Positions 33,829-41,962 of a stretch of DNA of 42,495 nucleotides are shown here, piece after piece (the first letter of the stretch is position 1; every line of letters begins with the position of its first letter). The translations under genes were made by a program, and so were the position numbers. Origin of the DNA: DATELY01 sp035276085. Lineage in GTDB: Bacteria; Pseudomonadota; Gammaproteobacteria; Steroidobacterales; Steroidobacteraceae. The notes under the pieces were generated by a model. That model did no database searches and was not told the DNA's origin. It saw only the letters and a list, made by a program, of their open reading frames with translations. Where the stretch lies: positions 1 through 42,495 of the forward strand of contig DATELY010000015.1 in assembly GCA_035276085.1 (NCBI GenBank), read 5' to 3'.

Positions 33829-34255
33829 GACGCTACTCCCCGTCCTTGGCGCGATGGAATCGCAGGAGGCTAGGTGGCTTCCTGATCGAAGTCAATAAAT
33901 CCAGGGCCATATCGAATGTTCCGGTGACCCAGCCAACAAAGTCCGCCAACCTTCCATGCGGAGCAATGCAGTGCGTCACGGCGTTGGCTGGTAAGTCTTG
34001 AGGCCATGATCAAAGCCGGCCAGCCTAGATAATATGTAACGCAGTCCGACATCGCTGCGGCGACGTGACCCTGGCTGTGTAGATCGAATATTCCTGGCCG
34101 CGAATTCGAACGAGGATGTCGTCTTCGAGCGTCCCGGCGCTTCTCGCAGATCCCGTCAACCTGCGGACAGGCCGCACGGTAGCGCAGCGAATTCCTGCAG
34201 AAGTTACCCCCACTACTCATTGTCCCGACATGCTTCGAGCCGACAAGCTCGATGC
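33829..34255. other. 427-nt intergenic region
   Basis: Between the divergent small-helical-protein gene and the sortase gene. It should hold promoters for both. Minus-strand open frames here (for example 33870-34220 and 34025-34213) have no recognisable product or good start, and no repeat or operator copy was seen. The base composition looks less GC-rich than the flanks, by eye. Confidence 0.4.
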
Positions 34256-34963
34256 ATGCGCGGGACTTCCCCTCATCCGCTGAAGCATGGCCGCTCGCGG
34301 TTCTCGCGAGCTTCCGTTTGGATCGAACGCACCTCGTGGATCGTCGGCGGTGTCGCTATTTTGATCTGGCTCGGTTCTCGTTGGGATGCAACGGAAGGTC
34401 GTCGCAGCGGCATCGAGCTGTTCCATGCCGCCAGCGCCATCGCGCGCGCTGACGCGCAACCAGGGCGGGTGCCCGATGTCAGTGACTGGTCGACAACGCG
34501 TCGCAAGCACTATCGCGAAGCATTGTCGCAGCCAGTTGCACCACCGGTTGCGGTGCTGCGCATCGACTCGATCGGTCTCGAGATCCCGGTGTTCGCCGAC
34601 GTGCGCGAGGTGAATCTCAATCGCGGCGCAGGTTTGATCCCGGGCACGCAACCGCCCGGGATCGGAGGCAATCTCGGCATAGCAGGTCATCGTGACGGCT
34701 TTTTCCGGGCGTTGAAGGACGTCCGCATGCACGATGTGATCGAGCTGCAGACACCGCGTCACGTGTACACCTACCGCATCGAGGCCATCGATGTCGTCGA
34801 CCAGAACAATGCGACGGCCTTGAGCGACACCCTCGAGCCGACGATCACGCTAGTGACCTGCTTTCCCTTCTACTACGTCGGCAACGCTCCGCAGCGATAC
34901 ATCGTCAAGGGCATGCTCGAACGCTCATCGCTTGTCGAAGCCTCTGTTCCATCAGCGTCATAA
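34256..34963 (+). CDS. Class D/GN-like sortase of a Gram-negative bacterium
   Basis: A 235-residue membrane-anchored transpeptidase. There is an N-terminal membrane helix (about SWIVGGVAILIWLG), then the sortase barrel with the catalytic His in GIAGHRDGFFRAL, the Cys in TLVTCFPFYYVG and the Arg in APQRYIVKG. Sortases cleave a C-terminal sorting signal and attach or process the protein at the envelope. The gene directly after it, 10 nt on, encodes a protein with such a signal. The start is uncertain: ATG 34256 has a poor Shine-Dalgarno and TTG 34220 is an alternative. Confidence 0.85.
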   Translation: MRGTSPHPLKHGRSRFSRASVWIERTSWIVGGVAILIWLGSRWDATEGRRSGIELFHAASAIARADAQPGRVPDVSDWSTTRRKHYREALSQPVAPPVAVLRIDSIGLEIPVFADVREVNLNRGAGLIPGTQPPGIGGNLGIAGHRDGFFRALKDVRMHDVIELQTPRHVYTYRIEAIDVVDQNNATALSDTLEPTITLVTCFPFYYVGNAPQRYIVKGMLERSSLVEASVPSAS

Positions 34964-34973
34964 GGAGATTGTC

Positions 34974-35561
34974 ATGCCTTCGCCATTCAGATTCGCCGCG
35001 ATCGCCCTCGTACTGCTATGCGCGAGCGCCGTAGCTCAGGCGCAGTCTCCAGGTTGCGGCGCGATGGAGTTCAGCAAGGAAGTGCTGGCGAGATTTCCGA
35101 ATGCACCGCGCGCCTGCCTGGACGTCGTGACACGCAACAACGAACCCTATGGCGTCTTCAAGGCCAAGATCGCGCGCGTGTATGACCAAGGGAACGCGAT
35201 CGATCTCAAGTTCAAATTGCCCGACGGCAGCTATGCGGACACGCGGCACCTGAAGACATCGCCCGATCTGCGCGTCACCGTGCGTGGTCAAGCAACACGA
35301 GTGAATGACCTGGTGGTGGGTGACGAGGTCACCGCGTACGTGAAGATCCACGAACCCGTGCTTGCCCTTGCGCCCGCAGAGAATACGGCCCAGCCGGATT
35401 TCAATCCGATCACACCGGCCGAGCCGCCGCAGCAGCAGCAAGTTGCCGCAGCCATGCCGACGACGGCCGGTTACCGCACTTCGATTGGCCTGCTGGGTGT
35501 TCTGCTGCTCGTAGCGGCGCTGGCGTTGTTCGTCGCGCGCTCGCGTGTAAACGATCGTTGA
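34974..35561 (+). CDS. Secreted protein with a C-terminal sortase-type sorting signal
   Basis: A 195-residue protein with a signal peptide (about 1-24, ending AVAQAQ), a small globular part (about 25-130) ending in VVGDEVTAYV, a Pro/Gln-rich linker (QQQQ), then MPTTAG (161-166), a hydrophobic stretch (about 170-187) and a basic tail RSRVNDR. This tripartite end has the layout of a sortase substrate; MPTTAG resembles the LPXTG-like LPTTA signals of Gram-negative sortase targets. AAGGAG precedes ATG 34974. It is coupled to the sortase gene. It could instead be a simple single-span membrane protein. Confidence 0.75.
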   Translation: MPSPFRFAAIALVLLCASAVAQAQSPGCGAMEFSKEVLARFPNAPRACLDVVTRNNEPYGVFKAKIARVYDQGNAIDLKFKLPDGSYADTRHLKTSPDLRVTVRGQATRVNDLVVGDEVTAYVKIHEPVLALAPAENTAQPDFNPITPAEPPQQQQVAAAMPTTAGYRTSIGLLGVLLLVAALALFVARSRVNDR

Positions 35562-35593
35562 TGTAGGTACATGCAACCTCGAGGTGGCCGCCC

Positions 35594-36181
35594 ATGATTA
35601 CCAAAGAAGCTCCCTGGCTCATCGCGGCATTCTGCAGCGTGTCGCTGCTGGCATGCGCCTCGGAACCGCCGGAACCCGCGATGGCACAGAAGACGGAGAC
35701 CGTCACGGCCAAGGTGGTTGCAGTTGATACTGATAAGCGCCTGTTAATGCTGCAGGGACCGGAGGACGTGGTTCCCATCGAGGTGCCGGAGTCCGTGAGC
35801 AATCTGGAATCGGTCAAAGTAGGCGATGAGTTGGCGGTCACGTACTACGCAGGCGTGGCCGCTGTCTTCGCAGAACAGACGCGGGGAGGAAACTCTTCGG
35901 ATAACAAGGACGTGCTGGTGACAACCGGCGCCGTCAATACACCGGCCGGCGTGCCGCCCGGACGCGCCGTAGGCAAGGCCGTGACAGCGCGCGTGAAGAT
36001 CCAGACGATCGATCGCGACTTCCAGACGGTGACCTTCACGGGCCCGAGTGGCATGACACGAATGGTGGGTGTGAACGATCCGAAGATGCAGGCGTTCGTT
36101 GCGAAGCTCAAACCGGGTGATGAAGTGGATGTGACCTACTACGAGGCACTCGCAGCGCGTGTTGTGCCGGCCTCTCGGTGA
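35594..36181 (+). CDS. Lipoprotein with two tandem small beta domains
   Basis: A 195-residue lipoprotein: signal peptide with lipobox LLAC (Cys21), then two similar units (about 36-88 and 129-187), each beginning VTAKV/VTARV and ending VGDELAVTYY or PGDEVDVTYY. The preceding sorted protein has a related unit ending VGDEVTAYV, so the same small domain occurs three times in two genes. Function unknown; a periplasmic structural or binding role is possible. ATG 35594 follows the sortase substrate by 32 nt, probably one operon. Confidence 0.75.
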   Translation: MITKEAPWLIAAFCSVSLLACASEPPEPAMAQKTETVTAKVVAVDTDKRLLMLQGPEDVVPIEVPESVSNLESVKVGDELAVTYYAGVAAVFAEQTRGGNSSDNKDVLVTTGAVNTPAGVPPGRAVGKAVTARVKIQTIDRDFQTVTFTGPSGMTRMVGVNDPKMQAFVAKLKPGDEVDVTYYEALAARVVPASR

Positions 36182-36345
36182 GACGCAGACGGTGCGCCGC
36201 ACACTCAATAGGTGAGACTCCCGCCTGCATCGCACGATCGTACGTGGCCCTACGTAGTGTCCTGTGCCCATCACGATGCTAGCGTCCGCACCCATTCCCT
36301 TGTTCATGGAGAAGGAACGAGGGAAAGGGGGAGGAGTGGAAGCGT

Positions 36346-37614
36346 ATGTCTGCGAGCGTCGATTCGCGGAGCGCCACAAGGACGAAGCGCTCAGTCTCTG
36401 CGGAACATGATTTCGATGTTGGCGTGCGTCTACTGCCAGAGTCGCTGGCGCGCACGCCGCTCTGCGATGATTACTTTTCCTCTCTAGATGACGAACAGCG
36501 CCTCATCGCTGCGTCGAGCACCGCACGTCACGATCTTCTCATCCCTGGCAACGATCTCCCCATCATGGTCTGGGAGGCGAATGAAGATGGGTTGCTCGAC
36601 TATTACAACCGCCGCGTATACGACTACTCGGGCACCACAGCGGAGCAGTTGTTGGGAACGGGCTGGCTCAGCATCGTTCATCCGGACGACCGGCGACGTG
36701 CTGCTCAGCGATGGTCCATTGCCATTGCAACCGGAGAGCGTTACGAGATCGAATTCCGCATTCGCGCCAGCAGTGGCAACTATCGTTGGTTTCTAGTGCA
36801 AGCCAATGCCTGCCGCGGCGTGAACGGCGATCCGGCTCGATGGATCGGTACGTGCACGGATATCGACCGCTTGATGTCAGGCGTGGACGGTTTCGAGGCA
36901 GAGGGTCGATTTCCCAATGACCAACTGCTGTACGCTGAAGGCAGTGCGATGCTTCGGCAGCTGGCCGTGACCGCTGCACATGCACTGCGGCAGCCGCTCA
37001 CGGCGATCTTGAGCAATGCACAGGCACTGCAGTCGATGCTCCGGACTCACGCAGGGTTCGATCCGGAGGCGCAGGAAATCCTGGCCGACATCGTGCATGA
37101 GGACAAACGTGCGGTGGAGATTCTGCGCCGTTTACGCACACCTCCCATCGCCGGGCCGATCCAAGAGACCGCGACGGATATCAATGCGGCCCTGCGGGAG
37201 ATCGCCGTGGTGGAGCAGCAGAACGTGATGTCTTACGGCTGCCAGCTGGAGTTGAAGCTTGCGCGGAACTTGCCGCCAGTGCCCGTCGACAACGCGCAGA
37301 TGCAGCACGTCATCGCGAGCCTGTTGTTGGCACGCTGCGAAGCGATGCATCGTCTGTCGACACGAGATCGGCGGCTGATGGTGCGAACGACGCGCCGCGC
37401 CAGGAACTTTGTGAGGATTGCGCTGACCGACAGCGCGACAGACGCCTTCGCTGAGCGGACTGCGGTTGCGAATTCGTTGCAACCGGATCGAATCGGACTG
37501 GTCGCGGCGATGTGCCGATCGGTCATTACCGCACATGGGGGCGAGATCAGCATTCGCAGTCACGCCGAGCGTGGAACGACTGTCTTTATTGACCTGCCTG
37601 TTGGAACAGACTGA
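36346..37614 (+). CDS. PAS-domain histidine kinase homologue with decayed ATP site
   Basis: A 422-residue soluble protein with a PAS domain (about 70-175, PAC-like end WIGTCTDIDR) and a histidine-kinase core. The phospho-acceptor box is AAHALRQPLTAILSNAQAL (H212). In the ATPase domain the N-box reads SLLLARCEAM where an Asn is expected (compare LLNLIVNACDAM in the kinase at 39.3 kb), and the G1 box reads LTDSATDAF without DxGxG; the last block HGGEISIRSHAERGT is kept. It is probably unable to bind ATP normally and may act as a phosphatase, scaffold or sensor for the FixJ-type regulator 93 nt downstream. GGAGGAG precedes the ATG. Confidence 0.8.
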   Translation: MSASVDSRSATRTKRSVSAEHDFDVGVRLLPESLARTPLCDDYFSSLDDEQRLIAASSTARHDLLIPGNDLPIMVWEANEDGLLDYYNRRVYDYSGTTAEQLLGTGWLSIVHPDDRRRAAQRWSIAIATGERYEIEFRIRASSGNYRWFLVQANACRGVNGDPARWIGTCTDIDRLMSGVDGFEAEGRFPNDQLLYAEGSAMLRQLAVTAAHALRQPLTAILSNAQALQSMLRTHAGFDPEAQEILADIVHEDKRAVEILRRLRTPPIAGPIQETATDINAALREIAVVEQQNVMSYGCQLELKLARNLPPVPVDNAQMQHVIASLLLARCEAMHRLSTRDRRLMVRTTRRARNFVRIALTDSATDAFAERTAVANSLQPDRIGLVAAMCRSVITAHGGEISIRSHAERGTTVFIDLPVGTD

Positions 37615-37707
37615 GGGAACCGCGCGACGGATTGAGTTTGCGCAGGCTGTCACCTGCCAACGTGCACATGTAGCGAATGAGCGTACGGCTCATCGGGAGG
37701 ACTCGCC

Positions 37708-38409
37708 ATGAATGCAGCTACCTCAACGGTCCACATCGTGGAGGACGAGCCCGGTGTCTTGCGTTCCTTGATGCGCGTGCTGTCTGGCGCCGGACACGAG
37801 GTCCGCGGCTACAACTCGTCAGAGGAGTTCTTGGCGCAGTGCGGCCAGGATGACGCAGGCTGCATCGTCATGGATGTATGTCTGCCGGGCATGACCGGTC
37901 TCGATCTGCAGGAGCACTTGAATGCCAGGGGCTGTGTACACCCCATCGTCTTCGTGACCGGCAAAGCGGATGTGTCCTCGAGCGTGCGCGCGATGCGCGC
38001 GGGCGCGATGAATTTTCTGACGAAGCCAGTGGAAGCGGAAACGCTCATCGGATCCGTGCAGGAGGCGCTGCACCGAGGGGCTTTCGAACAGCGCCGGCGC
38101 ACGCGCCGCGAAATCGTCCTGCAGCGCCTCGCCACGCTGACGCCGCGCGAGCATCAGGTATTCGAGGCAGTGGTCAGTGGCTACCTCAACAAGCAGACCG
38201 CCGCGGCGTTCGGTGTTGGCGAGAAGACCATCAAGGTCCATCGCGGACGTGTCATGCACAAGATGCAAGCCAAGACGCTCGCGCAGCTGGTCCGCATGGC
38301 CGACGGCGTTCGCGAGTCTGCTGCGGAGGATGACTGGGATCTCGGCGCGGATGACACATTCGGGCTTGTCCCGCCCACACCCATCGACACCCATCGGAGT
38401 TGGTCGTGA
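37708..38409 (+). CDS. FixJ-type response regulator (receiver + LuxR HTH)
   Basis: A 233-residue regulator. The receiver domain has HIVEDEPGVLR, the phospho-acceptor D56 in CIVMDVCLPG, FVTGKADV and LTKPVEAE (conserved Lys). The LuxR-type DNA-binding domain is about residues 140-200 (LTPREHQVFEAVVSGYLNKQ and VGEKTIKVHRGRVMHKM). A disordered tail of about 30 residues follows. It activates or represses target genes when phosphorylated by a kinase, most simply one of those beside it. It follows the PAS protein in the same direction and is convergent with the HisKA_2 kinase gene, 17 nt away. Confidence 0.9.
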   Translation: MNAATSTVHIVEDEPGVLRSLMRVLSGAGHEVRGYNSSEEFLAQCGQDDAGCIVMDVCLPGMTGLDLQEHLNARGCVHPIVFVTGKADVSSSVRAMRAGAMNFLTKPVEAETLIGSVQEALHRGAFEQRRRTRREIVLQRLATLTPREHQVFEAVVSGYLNKQTAAAFGVGEKTIKVHRGRVMHKMQAKTLAQLVRMADGVRESAAEDDWDLGADDTFGLVPPTPIDTHRSWS

Positions 38410-38426
38410 AGCACGGCGAATCCGCG

Positions 38427-39170
38427 CTACGGGCAAAACAGCTCGAGCGGCTTGCGAGCTGACGGCAGCGCCGCGCCAGCGTCCACCGAAGGTCTTGGAA
38501 AGCGCAGCACGCAATGTCCGCCGGGGCCGGACCGCGTTTGAAACCGGCCATGCAGCTGCGTCGCCATGTGCTGCACCATGGCGAGGCCCGAACACGAATT
38601 CGCGAGCTTGGAGGCTTCGATGCCGGGGCCATTGTCCTCCACCCGGAGCTCCAGTGCGTCGCCGAAGGCCCTGAGGCCGACTCGCAACAGGCCCTGGTTG
38701 GTGGGCAGACCATGCTTGATCGCATTCGTGAGCAGCTCATTCAAGATCAAACCCAACGGCAGCGCTTGAGAGCTGGGTAGCTCGTGCGGCTCGCTATCCA
38801 CCACGAGCACGAATTGACGCGGCGAGGCACTCTGGATTGCCGTGCTGAGCTCGCGGATCAGGTCATCGCAGCGCAACGTTCGCGCGTGTCCGGCACGATG
38901 CAGGATCGAGTGCACGTGCATGATCGCTTCCAGCTTGCGCTTGACCGCCTCGAGCTCGGAGCGCACCTCCTGGTTGCCCGTCGCGCGCCCCGCCGCGACA
39001 ACGATGCTGAGCATCATCTGCGCGCTGTTCTTCACACGATGATCGTACTCGCCGAAACGCAGCTCCAGCTCCTCGAGCCGGTGTTGCAGAGTGCTCTGGT
39101 TGCAGACTGCGGATCTCTTCCAGCGGACGCCGAAGCGCCGCAGACGCTCTGCCAGGGTTCGGGGCATCAT
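38427..39170 (-). CDS. HisKA_2-type sensor histidine kinase
   Basis: A 247-residue soluble kinase. The phospho-acceptor region GEYDHRVKNSAQMMLSIV (H44) is the HisKA_2/HWE type, and the ATPase domain has LILNELLTNAIKHG (N-box), VEDNGPGI (G1) and GLAMVQHMATQLHG. It has no sensory domain, so it may be driven by a partner. ATG 39170 (AAGAG upstream) is preferred to a TTG at 39230. It faces the FixJ-type gene and is divergent from the MASE1 kinase. Confidence 0.82.
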   Translation of the reverse strand: MMPRTLAERLRRFGVRWKRSAVCNQSTLQHRLEELELRFGEYDHRVKNSAQMMLSIVVAAGRATGNQEVRSELEAVKRKLEAIMHVHSILHRAGHARTLRCDDLIRELSTAIQSASPRQFVLVVDSEPHELPSSQALPLGLILNELLTNAIKHGLPTNQGLLRVGLRAFGDALELRVEDNGPGIEASKLANSCSGLAMVQHMATQLHGRFQTRSGPGGHCVLRFPRPSVDAGAALPSARKPLELFCP

Positions 39171-39295
39171 CGAAGCTCTTCTTATTCCAAGAATTTCGGA
39201 CAGAATGTCCAGTCGCGAAGCGTGCGCCAATACGACTTTGGTCCACTTCAGTGGTGCTGACCGTCATTACGACACGCGAGTGGGGGGAGTGAATC

Positions 39296-41374
39296 GTGCC
39301 GACGCCTGATGACAGGCTTGGACTGGCGTGGCGCTCGGAGGAGACAGACATCCTCGAGAGCACACCCACGAATCCGCAACCCACGGCGGTCAGCTCACGC
39401 ACGGTCGCTACGGCCTTGCTGTTGAGCGTCAGCTACTACCTCGGCGTGCGTGCCGGCTTCGCGTTGACGCTCGAGAACACACCGGTTTCGTTGCTCTGGC
39501 CGACCAACGCCCTCGTGCTCGCCGCGTTGCTGCTGTCTCCGCCGCGCAGTTGGGCCATCCTGATTGCCGCCGTGCTGCCGGCTCATCTGCTTGCCGAGCT
39601 GTCGGTCGACGTGCCGCTGTCGATGGTGCTGTGCTGGTTCGTCAGCAATGTGACCGAAGCGTTGATCGGCGCGATCGGGATCTGGTGGTCTCTGGGCCGC
39701 GCGCCGCGTTTTGCTCACTTCCGCGAGCTCGTGATGTTCCTCACATGGTGCGTGGCGCTCGGGCCGTTCCTGTCATCCTTCCTGGATGCCGCTTTCGTCG
39801 CAGCGAACGGCTGGCTGTATGACGACTACTGGTCCGTCTGGCGCATGCGGCTGTGTTCGAACGTGCTGGCCGCACTGACGATCGTGCCGCCGATCATCAT
39901 CTGGGCGCAGTGCGGGCTGGCACCGTGGCGCCAGGCAACGATCAAGCAGATCGTGGAAGGTGTATTGCTGGTGGGAGGCTTGTGCCTCACGTCGTACATG
40001 GTGTTTCTACGGCATCACCCCGATCCGCAGGAAGTGATGCTCCTCTACATGCCGTTGCTCTTCCTGGTGTGGGCCGCCATGCGCTCGGGCGTGAGCGGTG
40101 TCAGTCTCTGCGTCGTCATCGTCGCCTCGTTCGCCATCAGTGGCGTGCTGCAGGATCGGGGGCCGTTCAGCGCCGACGATCCGCGCACGAACGCGTTGGG
40201 CGTGCAGGTGTTTCTGATCATCGCCGCCACGGGTCTCATGTTGTTGGCCGTATCGTTGGCAGAGCTGCATCACGCACGCTTCACGGCGATACGGCGGGGA
40301 GAGCGACTGCACATCGCGCTCGCAGCCGCGCAGATGGGCATGTGGGATTGGGACATCGAGCGGGACCGGTTCACCTGGTCGTTGGGTGAAGGTTCCTCGT
40401 TGCCGCGATTGAAGGATGCCGGCTGGTCCGCTGCCAGAATCTTGCAAGGCATCCACCCGGACGATCGTGCGCGCGTCTCGAATGCACTCAAGCAGGCGTT
40501 GGCCGGCGCGAACGAGATCGAGGTCGAGTTCCGCTGGGCGACCGAGCCGGAAATCCATTGGGTTTTCGCGAAAGGCACGCTCGACCGGCAGGCGGTCGTG
40601 CGGCGGATTCTCGGCGTATATATGGATACGACGGAGCGGAAGACCCAGGACCTGCAGCTGCAATCGCAACGCGATCAGCTCGCACACCTGAGTCGCGTGT
40701 CGATGCTGGGTGAGTTGTCGGGCGCGCTCGCGCACGAGCTGAACCAACCGCTGACCGCCATCATGACCAATGCTCAGGCCGCCTATCGCAAATTGAAAGC
40801 GGAGGCGCCCGATCTCACGGAGATCGAGGAGATCCTGACCGACATCATCGCCGAGGACAAACGTGCGGGCGAAGTCATTCGGCGCTTGCGCGTGTTGTTC
40901 GTCAAAGGCGCTACCGAGTTGCGGCCGATGGACGTCAACGAATGCATTCGCGACGTGCTCGCCCTGGAGCACAGCGACCTCATCGCCCGCCACGTGAGCG
41001 TGCAGGCTGTGCTCGCTGCGGACTCGCCCTGGGTCAATGGGGACCGAGTGCAGTTGCAACAGGTGCTGCTCAATCTGATCGTCAACGCCTGCGATGCCAT
41101 GAGCGGAAACGCGCCCGGCAATCGGCTGCTGCAGATCAGCACGCAGCAAGTGGATCGAGCCGGCGTCGTCATCGAGATCTGCGACCGCGGCACCGGCATT
41201 GCCAATCTCGACCGGATCTTCGAGCCTTTTCACAGCACCAAGCCGCACGGACTCGGGCTGGGGCTCGCGATCTGTCAGACGATCATTCGCGCGCATCAGG
41301 GCCGTTTGTGGGCCACGAACAACTCGAAGGGGGGTGCCACGATGCATATCTTTCTGCCGAGAATCCCGGACTGA
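39296..41374 (+). CDS. MASE1-PAS hybrid-free membrane sensor histidine kinase
   Basis: A 692-residue inner-membrane kinase. An N-terminal MASE1 sensor region with about eight hydrophobic segments (about 35-320) is followed by a PAS domain (about 335-450, ending GVYMDTTERK), a HisKA domain with GALAHELNQPLTAIM (H480) and an intact ATPase domain: LLNLIVNACDAM (N597), ICDRGTGIA, and GLGLGLAICQTIIRAHQG. It is of the FixL/DctB-like class that phosphorylates FixJ-type regulators. The start is GTG 39296 with GGGGGAG upstream. It is followed by a single-domain receiver. Confidence 0.9.
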   Translation: MPTPDDRLGLAWRSEETDILESTPTNPQPTAVSSRTVATALLLSVSYYLGVRAGFALTLENTPVSLLWPTNALVLAALLLSPPRSWAILIAAVLPAHLLAELSVDVPLSMVLCWFVSNVTEALIGAIGIWWSLGRAPRFAHFRELVMFLTWCVALGPFLSSFLDAAFVAANGWLYDDYWSVWRMRLCSNVLAALTIVPPIIIWAQCGLAPWRQATIKQIVEGVLLVGGLCLTSYMVFLRHHPDPQEVMLLYMPLLFLVWAAMRSGVSGVSLCVVIVASFAISGVLQDRGPFSADDPRTNALGVQVFLIIAATGLMLLAVSLAELHHARFTAIRRGERLHIALAAAQMGMWDWDIERDRFTWSLGEGSSLPRLKDAGWSAARILQGIHPDDRARVSNALKQALAGANEIEVEFRWATEPEIHWVFAKGTLDRQAVVRRILGVYMDTTERKTQDLQLQSQRDQLAHLSRVSMLGELSGALAHELNQPLTAIMTNAQAAYRKLKAEAPDLTEIEEILTDIIAEDKRAGEVIRRLRVLFVKGATELRPMDVNECIRDVLALEHSDLIARHVSVQAVLAADSPWVNGDRVQLQQVLLNLIVNACDAMSGNAPGNRLLQISTQQVDRAGVVIEICDRGTGIANLDRIFEPFHSTKPHGLGLGLAICQTIIRAHQGRLWATNNSKGGATMHIFLPRIPD

Positions 41375-41485
41375 CGGCGCGGCAACGCTCGTGTCGGCGT
41401 TCACGCGTGGGCCAACGTCCAATTGGAATGCAACTGCACAGGTTGTTAGCTATTCATCGACTCATGAATTCAGCTGCGAGCCCAC

Positions 41486-41860
41486 ATGAAGCGCCCCTCC
41501 GTCGCCGTCATCGATGACGAGGCAGCAGTACGGAAGGGTCTATCCAGACTCTTGCGCTCCGCCGAATGCGAGCCGCTCCTGTATGCGTCGGGCGAGGAGT
41601 TCCTCGAAGCGTGGCCGGGCATTCAGCCGGACTGCATCGTGATGGACCTGCAGATGCCCGATGTGTCGGGCTTCGAGGTGCAGGCCAATCTCAAGCGCGC
41701 CGGCGTGCAGCTGCCCGTGATCATCATCACGGCCCACGACGAACCGGAGGCACGCGCCACGTGCACTCTGCTCGGTGCCGCAGCGTATCTCTGCAAGCCC
41801 TTGGACGGTGAAGCCCTGCTGGATGCGATCTGGCGCGTGCTCGAGCCCCGTGCCCGTTGA
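41486..41860 (+). CDS. Single-domain response regulator
   Basis: A 124-residue receiver domain without an output domain: VAVIDDEAAVRKG, phospho-acceptor D54 in CIVMDLQMPD, IIITAHDE and LCKPLDG (K104). Such proteins act as phosphate shuttles or allosteric partners. It lies 111 nt after the MASE1 kinase gene and is probably its direct partner. Closest in look to the receiver of FixJ-type proteins, hence possibly a truncated member of that family. Confidence 0.88.
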   Translation: MKRPSVAVIDDEAAVRKGLSRLLRSAECEPLLYASGEEFLEAWPGIQPDCIVMDLQMPDVSGFEVQANLKRAGVQLPVIIITAHDEPEARATCTLLGAAAYLCKPLDGEALLDAIWRVLEPRAR

Positions 41861-41962
41861 CCGCCTGCGTCGCGAACCCACGCGCGAGATGCGGATTCTT
41901 GATATCAGTCGCCGTCGATCGGTGCGAGGCTCTTCGCGACCGCTGTGGCTCGCAGGTGACGC

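Noticed and set aside
33870..34220. Minus-strand ORFs between the cassette and the sortase
   Set aside because: No good start, no recognisable domain, Cys/Arg-rich composition; treated as non-coding.
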